A stretch of 64,000 nucleotides of DNA, taken from positions 3,906,001 through 3,970,000 of the forward strand of contig NZ_CP134876.1 in NCBI RefSeq assembly GCF_032108445.1, given 5' to 3'. Each line of letters begins with the position of its first letter. Position 1 is the first letter of the stretch. The notes beneath the pieces were generated by a model that saw only the letters and a program-made list of their open reading frames with translations, was not told where the DNA came from and searched no databases. Positions 54,746-63,064 of the stretch are shown here, one piece after another. The translations under genes and the position numbers were made by a program. The DNA comes from Micromonospora halotolerans. GTDB taxonomy: Bacteria; Actinomycetota; Actinomycetes; Mycobacteriales; Micromonosporaceae.

Positions 54746-55870
54746 ATGGATACCGACCGGCTCGGGATCTGCCTGGATCGGGCGCCCCGGGAGGGCGCTG
54801 TGACCGTGACCGTCGCACCGACCGACGCGGCCCTGCTGCGGGGCCGTTTCGACGCCGCGCTCGCCGCGTTCCTGCACGAGCGCCGGCCGGGCCGGCCGGA
54901 CGACGACGGCACGGCGGCCGTCCACGCCGTGCTCCGCCGGTTCGTCCTGGCCGGCGGCAAGCGGCTGCGACCCCTGTTCTGCTACTGGGGCTGGCGGGGC
55001 TTCGGCGGCACCGACGGGAGCCCGATCGTGGTGGCCGCGGCGGCGCTGGAGCTGTTCCACGCCTTCGCGCTGATCCACGACGACATCCTGGACCGCAGCG
55101 ACCGCCGGCGCGGCCGGCCCACCGTGCACCGGGTCTTCGCCGAGTGGCACGCCCGGTCCGGCTGGCAGGGCGACCCGGAGGCGTACGGCCGGCAGGCGGC
55201 CCTGCTCTGCGGGGACCTCTGCGCCGCCTGGTCCGGCCAGATGTTCCACGGCTGCGGGCTGGACACCGAGCGGCTGCGCCGGGGCCACGCCGTGTTCGCC
55301 CGGATGCGGGCCGAGGTGATCGCGGGGGAGTACCTCGACGTGGTGGCCGCGGCCGGCGACGGCTCGGTGGAGAGCGCCCTCGCGGTGGTGCGGCTCAAGA
55401 CGGCCCGCTATACGGTCACCCGGCCGGTGCAGCTCGGTGCCGCCCTGGCCGGTGCGGATCCGGACGTGGTGGCCGCGCTGGCCGGATTCGGCGACCCGTT
55501 GGGGGACGCCTTCCAGCTCCGCGACGACCTGCTCGGCGTCTTCGGCGACCCGGCGGTGACCGGGAAGTCCAACCTGGACGACCTGCGGGAGGGCAAGCCG
55601 ACGGTGCTCATGGCGTTGGCCCGGGCGGCCGCGGGGCCGGCGGGGGTGGCGCGGTTGCGGGCGCTGGTCGGCGATCCGGCCCTGGACCCGGCGGGGGCGG
55701 CCGAGGTGCGCGCGATCGTGGAGGCGTCCGGGGCGCGGGCGACGGTGGAGCGGATGATCCGGTCCCGCGCGGACGCGGCCCTGGCCGCGCTGGACGGGTT
55801 GCCGCTGGCGGAGCCGGCCCGGACGGCGCTGGCCGAGCTGGCGGCCCGGGCCGTCGACCGGCGTCGCTGA
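54746..55870 (+). CDS. Polyprenyl synthetase (short-chain isoprenyl diphosphate synthase)
   Basis: A 374-residue trans-prenyltransferase condensing IPP with allylic diphosphates. Motifs: FVLAGGKRLRPLFCYWGWRGFGG near 68-90, LELFHAFALIHDDILDRSDRRRGRPTVH (first Asp-rich motif near 112), VRLKTARYTVTRPVQLGA and FQLRDDLLGVFGDPAVTGKSNLDDLREGKPTVLMALA (second Asp-rich region DDLLG near 260 with Gly replacing the final Asp, as in several actinobacterial enzymes). Product length is uncertain; bulky Phe/His before the first motif favours short chains (C15-C20). ATG at 54746 follows TATTGT closely, suggesting a leaderless start. It occupies the place where an eboC prenyltransferase might be expected. Confidence 0.9.
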   Translation: MDTDRLGICLDRAPREGAVTVTVAPTDAALLRGRFDAALAAFLHERRPGRPDDDGTAAVHAVLRRFVLAGGKRLRPLFCYWGWRGFGGTDGSPIVVAAAALELFHAFALIHDDILDRSDRRRGRPTVHRVFAEWHARSGWQGDPEAYGRQAALLCGDLCAAWSGQMFHGCGLDTERLRRGHAVFARMRAEVIAGEYLDVVAAAGDGSVESALAVVRLKTARYTVTRPVQLGAALAGADPDVVAALAGFGDPLGDAFQLRDDLLGVFGDPAVTGKSNLDDLREGKPTVLMALARAAAGPAGVARLRALVGDPALDPAGAAEVRAIVEASGARATVERMIRSRADAALAALDGLPLAEPARTALAELAARAVDRRR

Positions 55871-55875
55871 CCCCA

Positions 55876-55930
55876 CTTTTGTCGCTCATTGACGAAAGTC
55901 GTTCCGGAACCAGCGGAAGCTATGGACAGG
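55876..55930 (+). promoter_or_regulatory. Regulatory region of the sugar dehydrogenase operon, matching the ROK operon region
   Basis: ACTTTTGTCGCTCA, TTGACGAAAGTCG, the palindrome TTCCGGAA and GAAGCTATGGACA occur in the same order as in 46631-46690. CGAAAG is the complement of the CTTTCG found there. It lies 225-280 bases before the dehydrogenase start, so a long leader or a different start point is implied. Confidence 0.5.
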
Positions 55931-56153
55931 CAGATCGAAAGGTCTTAATGTCGTCCGCAAGCACAGAGCTGTTTCGTCGAGGGTGAACCGCCCGCACCCG
56001 GCACCCTCGTCGAGGTGACCGGCCGGCCGCAACCACCGGCGGTCACGGCCTGCCGGGCCGCACCCGGCGGGCCCGGCGCAGCATCCCCGCACGGCATCCG
56101 GCGCGACGCGCGCCCGATCCAGGCTGCGCGCGTCAGGAAGGGACAGCAGAAGC

Positions 56154-58988
56154 ATGTCCAGCCCCCACCACACCCCCACCCGACGATGGCTCCCCGCCGG
56201 ATCGGCGCTGCTGCTCGCGGCGGCCGCCGGCGCGGTCAGCCTGGCCGCGACCCCCGTCCCGGCGTCCGCGCACCCCATCCCGGCCAGCGACTTCCAGCAG
56301 GTCGAACTCGCCCGCGGCGTCGCCGAGACCGGCGAACCCATGTCCCTCGCGGTGCTGCCCGACCGGTCGGTCCTGCACACCGCCCGCAACGGCACGCTCC
56401 GGCGCACCGACGCCGCCGGCACCACCACCGTGATCGGCACCCTGCCCGTCTACAACCACGACGAGGAGGGGCTCCAGGGCGTCGGGGTCGACCCCGGCTT
56501 CGCGAGCAACCGGCAGATCTACCTCTACTACGCGCCCCCGCTGTCCACCCCGGCCGGCGACGCCCCCGCCACCGGCGGCGACTTCTCCGCGTGGCGGGGC
56601 GTCAACCGGCTCTCCCGGTTCAACCTCAACGCCGACTTCACGCTCAACCAGACGAGCCGGGTCGACGTGCTCGACGTGCCGGCCGACCGGGGCATGTGCT
56701 GCCACGTCGGCGGCGACATCGACTTCGACGCCGCCGGCAACCTCTACCTCTCCACCGGCGACGACACCAACCCGTTCGACTCCGGCGGCTACGCCCCGCT
56801 GGACGAGCGGACCGAGCGCAACCCCGCGTACGACGCGCAGCGCAGCGCCGGCAACACCAACGACCTGCGCGGCAAGATCCTGCGGATCAAGGTGAACGCC
56901 GACGGGTCGTACGCCATCCCGGCCGGCAACCTCTTCCCGCCCGGCACCGCCCGGACACGGCCCGAGATCTACGCGATGGGCTTCCGCAACCCGTTCCGGA
57001 TGAGCGTCGACCGGGCCACCGGGACCGTCTACGTCGGCGACTACGGCCCGGACGCCGGCACCAGCTCGGCCCGCGGCCCGTCCGGGCAGGTCGAGTTCGA
57101 CCGGGTCACCGGGCCGGGCAACTACGGCTGGCCGTACTGCACCGGCACCAACACGGCGGCCGAGACGTACGCCGAGTGGGACTTCGCCACCGGCACCGCG
57201 GGCGCGAAGTTCAACTGCGCGGGCGGCCCGACCAACAACTCGTTCCGCAACACCGGCCAGAGCACCCTGCCGGCCGCGAAGCCGGCCTGGATCCGGTACG
57301 CGGGCGACGCCGGCAGCCCGCCCGAGTTCGGCGGCGGCTCCGAGTCGCCGATGGCCGGCCCGGTCTACCGCTACGACGCCGCCAACCCCTCCACCACGAA
57401 GTTCCCGCAGTCCTTCGACGGGCAGTTCTTCGCCACCGAGTTCGGCCGCGGCTGGATCAAGCCGATCCACCTCAACGCCGACGGCTCACCCGGCACCATC
57501 GACGCCTTCCCGTGGACCGGCAAGCAGGTGATGGACTCCGCGTTCGGGCCGGACGGCGCCTACTACGTGCTCGACTACGGCACCGGCTACTTCAACGGCG
57601 ACGCCAACTCGGCGCTGTACCGCTTCGACTACCTCGGCGGCGGCAACCGCGCCCCGGTGGCCCGGGCCGCCGCCGACCGGACCTCCGGCGTGGCTCCGCT
57701 GGCCGTCGCCTTCTCCTCGGCCGGATCGTCCGACCCGGAGGGCGGGGCGCTCACGTACGCGTGGGCGTTCGGCGACGGCGGCACCTCCACGGCGGCCAAC
57801 CCGTCGCACACCTACACGGCCAACGGCCGCTACACCGCCACGCTGACCGTCCGCGACCCGCAGGGCGCCACCGGCACGGCCAGCGTGGTCGTCACCGTCG
57901 GCAACACCGCGCCGACCGTCACCGTGAACAGCCCCGGCAACGGGCAGCTCTTCTCCTTCGGCGACACCGTGCCGTTCCGGATCACCGTCACCGACCCGGA
58001 GGACGGCACGATCGACTGCACGAAGGTCAAGATGACCTACGTGCTCGGCCACGACCAGCACGGCCACCAGATCACCTCGGCCACCGGCTGCACCGGGTCG
58101 ATCAGCATCCCCGTCGACGGCGAGCACGACGACGCGGCGAACATCTTCGCGATCTTCGACGCCGAGTACACCGACTCGGGCGGCCTCACCACGCACACCC
58201 AGCACACCCTCCAGCCCCGGCACCGGCAGGCCGAGCACTTCAAGACCTCGGCCGGCATCAACACCTTCGACAAGGCGACCGCCGAGGGCGGCCGCACCGT
58301 CGGCGACATCCACAACGGGGACTGGATCGCGTTCGAGCCCTACCAGCTCGGCAACGTCACCGGGTTCAGTGCCCGGGTCTCCTCCGCCGGGGTGGGCGGC
58401 ACCCTCCAGGTCCGGGCCGGCTCGGCGACCGGCACCGTCCTCGGCTCGGCCACCGTTCCGGTGACCGGGGCGTGGGACACGTTCACCACGGTGACCGGCA
58501 CGGTCGCCAACCCGCCCGCCGGGACCACCACGCTCTACCTCACCTTCGCGGGCGGCGCCGGCGCGCTCTACGACCTCGACTCGTTCACGCTCACCACGTC
58601 CGGCGCGCGCACCGGGCCGGTCCGTGGACTGGCCGGCAAGTGCCTGGACGTGCGCAACGCCGCGACCGCCGACGGCACCCAGATCCAGCTCTACACCTGC
58701 AACGGCACCACGGCGCAGAGCTGGACGGTGACCCCCAACTCGACGGTCAGGGCGCTCGGCAAGTGCCTGGACGTCTCGGGCGGCGCGACCGCCGACGGCA
58801 CGAAGATCCAGCTCTGGACGTGCAACGGCACCGGCGCGCAGAACTGGTCGGCGCAGGCCGACGGCACGCTGCGCAACCCGCAGTCCGGCAAGTGCCTGGA
58901 CGTCTCCGGCAACAACTCCGCCGACAGCACCCCCGTACACCTCTGGACCTGCACCGGCGCGGCGAACCAGAAGTGGATCCTGCCCTGA
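56154..58988 (+). CDS. Secreted PQQ-type sugar dehydrogenase with PKD, CBM6 and ricin-B modules
   Basis: A 944-residue exported protein. Signal peptide 1-39 (ending near ASAHP). Residues 45-495 are a glucose/sorbosone dehydrogenase beta-propeller: MSLAVLPDRSVLHTARNGTL, DEEGLQGVGVDPGFASN, CCHVGGDIDFDAAGNLYLSTGDDTNPF, LRGKILRIKVNADGSYAIPAGNLFPPG, YAMGFRNPFRMSVDRATG. A PKD domain (about 500-585, YAWAFGDGGTS), a further beta domain, a CBM6-like module (AEHFKTSAGINTFDKATAEGG to the DLDSFTL end, about 690-815) and a ricin-B trefoil (GKCLDV repeats, 821-944) follow. It probably oxidises polysaccharide-derived sugars outside the cell while bound to glycan. Confidence 0.9.
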   Translation: MSSPHHTPTRRWLPAGSALLLAAAAGAVSLAATPVPASAHPIPASDFQQVELARGVAETGEPMSLAVLPDRSVLHTARNGTLRRTDAAGTTTVIGTLPVYNHDEEGLQGVGVDPGFASNRQIYLYYAPPLSTPAGDAPATGGDFSAWRGVNRLSRFNLNADFTLNQTSRVDVLDVPADRGMCCHVGGDIDFDAAGNLYLSTGDDTNPFDSGGYAPLDERTERNPAYDAQRSAGNTNDLRGKILRIKVNADGSYAIPAGNLFPPGTARTRPEIYAMGFRNPFRMSVDRATGTVYVGDYGPDAGTSSARGPSGQVEFDRVTGPGNYGWPYCTGTNTAAETYAEWDFATGTAGAKFNCAGGPTNNSFRNTGQSTLPAAKPAWIRYAGDAGSPPEFGGGSESPMAGPVYRYDAANPSTTKFPQSFDGQFFATEFGRGWIKPIHLNADGSPGTIDAFPWTGKQVMDSAFGPDGAYYVLDYGTGYFNGDANSALYRFDYLGGGNRAPVARAAADRTSGVAPLAVAFSSAGSSDPEGGALTYAWAFGDGGTSTAANPSHTYTANGRYTATLTVRDPQGATGTASVVVTVGNTAPTVTVNSPGNGQLFSFGDTVPFRITVTDPEDGTIDCTKVKMTYVLGHDQHGHQITSATGCTGSISIPVDGEHDDAANIFAIFDAEYTDSGGLTTHTQHTLQPRHRQAEHFKTSAGINTFDKATAEGGRTVGDIHNGDWIAFEPYQLGNVTGFSARVSSAGVGGTLQVRAGSATGTVLGSATVPVTGAWDTFTTVTGTVANPPAGTTTLYLTFAGGAGALYDLDSFTLTTSGARTGPVRGLAGKCLDVRNAATADGTQIQLYTCNGTTAQSWTVTPNSTVRALGKCLDVSGGATADGTKIQLWTCNGTGAQNWSAQADGTLRNPQSGKCLDVSGNNSADSTPVHLWTCTGAANQKWILP

Positions 58989-58994
58989 TCCGAC

Positions 58995-59024
58995 GGTGCG
59001 GGGCCGGTCCGCCGGCTCCGCACC
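58995..59024 (+). terminator. Hairpin between the sugar dehydrogenase and ThuA genes
   Basis: GGTGCGGGGCCGG at 58995-59007 pairs with CCGGCTCCGCACC at 59012-59024 with one mismatch. It sits six bases after the stop and 23 bases before the next start, so it may only partly terminate. Confidence 0.55.
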
Positions 59025-59046
59025 CCGTCCGGCCCTGGAGAGCGAC

Positions 59047-61155
59047 ATGAGACTCCTCCGCACCGTCCTCGGCGCGGCCACCGCCGTCCTCGCCACCCTC
59101 GCCTGCACCACCCCGGCCACCCCGGCGGCCGCCGCCGACGCGCCGTACGACGTGCTGGTCTTCTCCAAGACCGCCGGTTTCCGGCACGACGCCATCCCGG
59201 CCGGCATCCAGGCCGTCCGGGACCTCGGCGCGGCCAACAACTTCACCGTCACCGCCACCGAGGACGCCGCCCAGTTCACCACCGCCAACCTCGCCCGGTA
59301 CGAGGCGGTGGTCTTCCTCAACACCACCGGCGACGTGCTCGACCCCACCCAGCAGGCCGCCTTCGAGGCGTACGTCGGCGCGGGCGGGGGCTACGTGGGC
59401 GTGCACGCCGCCGCGGACACCGAGTACGACTGGCCGTTCTACGGCAACCTGGTCGGCGCCTGGTTCGCCTCCCACCCGGCGATCCAGCCGGCCACCGTGC
59501 GGGTGGAGGACCGGGCGCACGCGGCCACCGCCCACCTGCCGCAGGCCTGGAACCGCACCGACGAGTGGTACAACTACCGCACCAACGCCCGGTCCACCGC
59601 GCACGTGCTGGCCACCCTCGACGAGTCGTCGTACTCGGGCGGCTCGATGGGCGGCGACCACCCGCACGCCTGGTGCAAGACGTACGCGGGCGGCCGGTCC
59701 TTCTACACCGGCGGCGGCCACACCCAGGCGTCCTACGCCGACCCGGCGTTCCGGGCTCACCTGCTGGGCGGCATCCGGTACGCGGCCGGCCGCGCCAAGG
59801 CCGACTGCCGCCCGGAGACCGGCTACGCGCCGCTCTACGCCGGCGCCACCACCGGCTGGTCCCAGGCCGGTCCGGGCAGCTTCACCAACGCCGACGCCAC
59901 CCTCACCTCGGTCGGCGGGATGGGCCTCTACTGGTACAGCGCCCGGCAGTTCACCAGCTACTCGCTCAAGCTGGACTGGCGGCTGGCCGGCGACGACAAC
60001 TCCGGCGTCTTCATCGGCTTCCCGCCGTCGAGCGACCCCTGGTCGGCCGTGGACAACGGCTACGAGATCCAGATCGACCCGACCGACAGCCCCGACCGGA
60101 CCACCGGCGCGGTCTACACCTTCAAGTCCGCCGACCTCCCCGCGCGGGACGCGGCGCTCAACCCGGCGGGGGAGTGGAACACCTACGAGCTGCTGGTCGA
60201 GGGGGAGCGGCTCCAGGTCCTCCTCAACGGCGTGAAGATCAACGACTTCACCAACACCGACCCGGCCCGCTCGCTCGCCGGCCACATCGGCATCCAGAAC
60301 CACGGCACCGGTGACGACGTCTCGTTCCGCAACATCCGGATCAAGGAGCTGGGCGGCAACCCGCCGACCGGCAGCACCACCGTGCAGGCCGAGGCGTTCA
60401 GCTCGGCCAGCGGGGTCACCCCGTTCACCAAGGCCGGCGCCAACGGCGGGCAGACCCTGGGGTACGTCGACCCGGGCGACTGGGCCGCGTACCAGGGGCT
60501 GGACCTGACCGGGGTGACCGCGCTGCGGGCCCGGGTGGTCTCCGGCGGGCCGGGCGGCACCCTCCAGCTCCGCACCGGCTCCCCGACGGGCACCGTGCTC
60601 GGCCAGGTGGCGGTGCCCAACACCGGCGGCTGGACCACCTTCGCCGACGTCAGCACCGCGCTGGCCGGCGTGCCGGCCGGCAGCCAGACCGTCTGGCTGA
60701 CCTTCGCCGGCACCGGCACCGGCCTGTACGACGTCGACGACTTCACCCTGGTCCGGGGCGGCGGGGGCGGCGGCGGCACGGGTCCGGTCCGGGGCCTGGC
60801 CGGCAAGTGCCTGGACGTGCGGGGCGGCGCGACCGCCGACGGCACCCAGATCCAGCTCTACACCTGCAACGGCAGCACCGCGCAGACCTGGACGGTGACC
60901 CCGAACTCGACGGTCCGGGCACTGGGCAAGTGCCTGGACGTCTCGGGCGGCGGGTCGGCGGACGGCACGAAGATCCAGCTCTGGACGTGCAACGGCACCG
61001 GCGCGCAGAACTGGTCGGCCCAGGCCGACGGCACGCTGCGCAACCCGCAGTCCGGCAAGTGCCTGGACGTCTCCGGCAACAACTCCGCCGACAGCACCCC
61101 CGTACACCTCTGGACCTGCACCGGCGCGGCGAACCAGAAGTGGACCCTGCCCTGA
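59047..61155 (+). CDS. Secreted ThuA-DUF1080-CBM6-ricin-B protein
   Basis: A 702-residue exported protein with signal peptide 1-30 (ending PAAAADA). Module order: ThuA-like glutamine-amidotransferase-fold domain (about 33-255: YDVLVFSKTAGFRHDAIPAGI, GGGYVGVHAAADTEYDWPFYGNLVG, THTQASY-like GGGHTQASYADPAF), DUF1080 3-keto-disaccharide hydrolase domain (about 262-435: YAPLYAGATTGWSQAGPGSF, NSGVFIGFPP, DNGYEIQIDPTD, FRNIRIKEL), CBM6-like (about 445-575) and ricin-B trefoil (about 580-702). In the 3-keto-sugar pathway ThuA and DUF1080 proteins act on oxidised disaccharides. Its ricin-B module is nearly identical in DNA to that of the preceding gene. ATG at 59047 has GGAGAG upstream. Confidence 0.9.
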   Translation: MRLLRTVLGAATAVLATLACTTPATPAAAADAPYDVLVFSKTAGFRHDAIPAGIQAVRDLGAANNFTVTATEDAAQFTTANLARYEAVVFLNTTGDVLDPTQQAAFEAYVGAGGGYVGVHAAADTEYDWPFYGNLVGAWFASHPAIQPATVRVEDRAHAATAHLPQAWNRTDEWYNYRTNARSTAHVLATLDESSYSGGSMGGDHPHAWCKTYAGGRSFYTGGGHTQASYADPAFRAHLLGGIRYAAGRAKADCRPETGYAPLYAGATTGWSQAGPGSFTNADATLTSVGGMGLYWYSARQFTSYSLKLDWRLAGDDNSGVFIGFPPSSDPWSAVDNGYEIQIDPTDSPDRTTGAVYTFKSADLPARDAALNPAGEWNTYELLVEGERLQVLLNGVKINDFTNTDPARSLAGHIGIQNHGTGDDVSFRNIRIKELGGNPPTGSTTVQAEAFSSASGVTPFTKAGANGGQTLGYVDPGDWAAYQGLDLTGVTALRARVVSGGPGGTLQLRTGSPTGTVLGQVAVPNTGGWTTFADVSTALAGVPAGSQTVWLTFAGTGTGLYDVDDFTLVRGGGGGGGTGPVRGLAGKCLDVRGGATADGTQIQLYTCNGSTAQTWTVTPNSTVRALGKCLDVSGGGSADGTKIQLWTCNGTGAQNWSAQADGTLRNPQSGKCLDVSGNNSADSTPVHLWTCTGAANQKWTLP

Positions 61156-61164
61156 CCGGCCGAC

Positions 61165-61210
61165 CGGCGGCGGACCGGGCGACCTGCGGGATCCGCCCGG
61201 CCCGCCGCCG
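61165..61210 (+). terminator. Strong hairpin after the ThuA-DUF1080 gene
   Basis: A 17-bp stem (61165-61181 with 61194-61210, one mismatch) around a 12-base loop starts ten bases after the stop. It ends before the TACCTT promoter of the next gene. Confidence 0.78.
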
Positions 61211-61233
61211 GGGTGCTGCCGTACCTTGACCGT

Positions 61234-61728
61234 GTGGGACGCCTGGAGCGGTGGCGTCGGGTCGCCCGGGCGGGCCCGAACGTCGGTGACGTGCTGCGGG
61301 CCGCCCTGTTCCGGGTGCGGGGCCGCGCCGAGCCGCCGGCACCGTCCACCGGACCCGCGCCCAGCCTCACCCGGCTGGACGCGCTCATCGACGAATTCGC
61401 CGCCGGCCAGCTGGTGCGCTGGCGGGTGGGCGGCCAGCCCCGCCCGCTGCCCGCCGCGGTCGACGCGGCCGCGTACCGGATCATCCAGGAGGCGCTGACC
61501 GACGCGCGCCGGCACGCGCCGGGGTCGGCCGTCGCGGTCCGGCTGCGCTACGACCCGGCCGGCCTCACCGTCGAGGTACGCGGCGACGGGCCGGCCATCC
61601 CGGCGGCCGGCCTGCGGGCGCGGGCCCAGTCGGTCGGCGGGGCCGTCCACGCCGGTCCGTGCCCCGAGGGCGGCTGGCTGGTCCGCGCCGAGCTGCCCGC
61701 CCCCGAGGACGAGGCCGACCCGGCCTGA
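61234..61728 (+). CDS. Orphan histidine-kinase-type ATPase domain protein
   Basis: A 164-residue protein resembling only the C-terminal ATP-binding part of NarL-type sensor kinases: LDALIDEFAAGQLVRWRVGGQPRPLPAAVDAAAYRIIQEALTDARRHAPGSAVAVRLRYDPAGLTVEVRGDGP, with the N-box QEALTDARRHA and a degraded G1 region (RGDGPAIP). The dimerisation/phosphoacceptor domain, membrane segments and a response-regulator gene are missing. GTG at 61234 follows TACCTT by six bases (leaderless); GTG at 61213 would add seven residues. It could be a truncated remnant or a stand-alone ATP-binding modulator. Confidence 0.7.
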   Translation: MGRLERWRRVARAGPNVGDVLRAALFRVRGRAEPPAPSTGPAPSLTRLDALIDEFAAGQLVRWRVGGQPRPLPAAVDAAAYRIIQEALTDARRHAPGSAVAVRLRYDPAGLTVEVRGDGPAIPAAGLRARAQSVGGAVHAGPCPEGGWLVRAELPAPEDEADPA

Positions 61729-61931
61729 CGGTTCCGGGCCTTCCGCGCCGGCCCCGACCGACCTAGAGTGAGGGCGGCGACCGCGAGGTGGCCGGTGACT
61801 CGGTGGGAGGCGCAACCCGTCGGGCCCAGACGCGACCGCGTCCACCGGTGCCCGTCGAGGTCGCCCGCACCCCGGTCGCCCTCGCCCCGGTCCGCTACGG
61901 AATCCCCCCATCACGACAGGGGAGAAGGACA

Positions 61932-62942
61932 ATGGCGCGACCCATCACGCTCTTCACCGGCCAGTGGGCCGATCTTCCGTTCGACGAGGTCTGCCGGCTG
62001 GCCGCCGAGTGGGGGTACGACGGTCTGGAGATCGCCTGCTGGGGCGACCACTTCGAGGTCGACAAGGCGCTCGCCGACGAGTCGTACGTGGACCGCAAGC
62101 GGGCCACCCTCGCCAAGCACAACCTCCAGGTCTTCGCCATCTCCAACCACCTCGTCGGGCAGGCGGTCTGCGACCACCCGATCGACGAGCGGCACCAGGA
62201 CATCCTCCCCGCCCGGATCTGGGGCGACGGCGAGCCGGAGGGCGTACGCCGCCGCGCCGCCGAGGAGATGAAGGACACCGCCCGGGCGGCGGCGAAGCTC
62301 GGGGTGAAGACCGTGGTCGGCTTCACCGGCTCGTCCATCTGGCACACCCTGGCCATGTTCCCGCCGGTCCCGCCCGCCATGATCGAGCGCGGCTACCAGG
62401 ACTTCGCCGACCGGTGGAACCCGATCCTGGACGTGTTCGACGAGGTGGGCGTGCGCTTCGCCCACGAGGTGCACCCCAGCGAGATCGCCTACGACTACTG
62501 GACCACCAAGCGGGCCCTGGACGCGATCGGCCACCGGCCCGCGTTCGGGCTGAACTGGGACCCGTCGCACTTCGTCTGGCAGGAGCTGGACCCGGTCAAC
62601 TTCATCTTCGACTTCGCCGACCGGATCTACCACGTCGACTGCAAGGACGCGAAGGTGCGCACCGGGGACGGCCGGCGCGGCCGGCTCTCGTCCCACCTGC
62701 CCTGGGCGGACCTGCGGCGGGGCTGGGACTTCGTCTCCACCGGCCACGGTGACGTGCCGTGGGAGGACTGCTTCCGCGCGTTGAACGCGATCGGCTACAC
62801 CGGCCCGATCTCGATCGAGTGGGAGGACGCCGGCATGGACCGCCTGGTCGGCGCGCCCGAGGCGCTCCAGTTCGTCCGCCGGCTCGCCTTCGACGCCCCG
62901 TCCGCCGCCTTCGACGCGGCCTTCAGCAGCAGCCGCGACTAG
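61932..62942 (+). CDS. Sugar phosphate isomerase/epimerase family TIM-barrel protein
   Basis: A 336-residue xylose-isomerase-like TIM barrel (AP endonuclease family 2): [39 protein letters not shown] at the start, [56 protein letters not shown] (metal Glu/His), [17 protein letters not shown] (Asp/His), [13 protein letters not shown] and [20 protein letters not shown] (late Glu). Family members isomerise or epimerise sugars, including 3-keto sugars in pathways with Gfo/Idh enzymes. ATG at 61932 has GGGGAGAAGGA upstream. It closes the carbohydrate island. Confidence 0.92.
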   Translation: MARPITLFTGQWADLPFDEVCRLAAEWGYDGLEIACWGDHFEVDKALADESYVDRKRATLAKHNLQVFAISNHLVGQAVCDHPIDERHQDILPARIWGDGEPEGVRRRAAEEMKDTARAAAKLGVKTVVGFTGSSIWHTLAMFPPVPPAMIERGYQDFADRWNPILDVFDEVGVRFAHEVHPSEIAYDYWTTKRALDAIGHRPAFGLNWDPSHFVWQELDPVNFIFDFADRIYHVDCKDAKVRTGDGRRGRLSSHLPWADLRRGWDFVSTGHGDVPWEDCFRALNAIGYTGPISIEWEDAGMDRLVGAPEALQFVRRLAFDAPSAAFDAAFSSSRD

Positions 62943-63064
62943 GTGTGCTGTCCAGGCAGGTTGGTCGAGGTTGTGTGACGACCTGATCTAGATCCTGGAC
63001 GGGTGAAGGCCTCCGGTTGTGGAGTGGAGCTGTCTAGGAACCGCTCCGGCAACAGGAGGCCTTC
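62943..63064. mobile_element. Left flank/leader of an IS481-type element
   Basis: The 120 bases between the isomerase stop and the transposase start are lower in G+C and hold the probable left end of the insertion sequence (a terminal repeat may begin near TGTCCAGGCAGG at 62949). The right end lies outside the window, so terminal repeats and target duplication cannot be confirmed. Confidence 0.5.
63005..63064 (+). promoter_or_regulatory. Hairpin sequestering the transposase Shine-Dalgarno
   Basis: GAAGGCCTCCGGTTG at 63005-63019 pairs with CAACAGGAGGCCTTC at 63050-63064 (one mismatch). The right arm contains AGGAGG, the ribosome site of the transposase starting at 63065. If transcription enters from outside, the full hairpin forms and hides the site, a known way for insertion sequences to avoid activation by readthrough. 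Confidence 0.75.
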
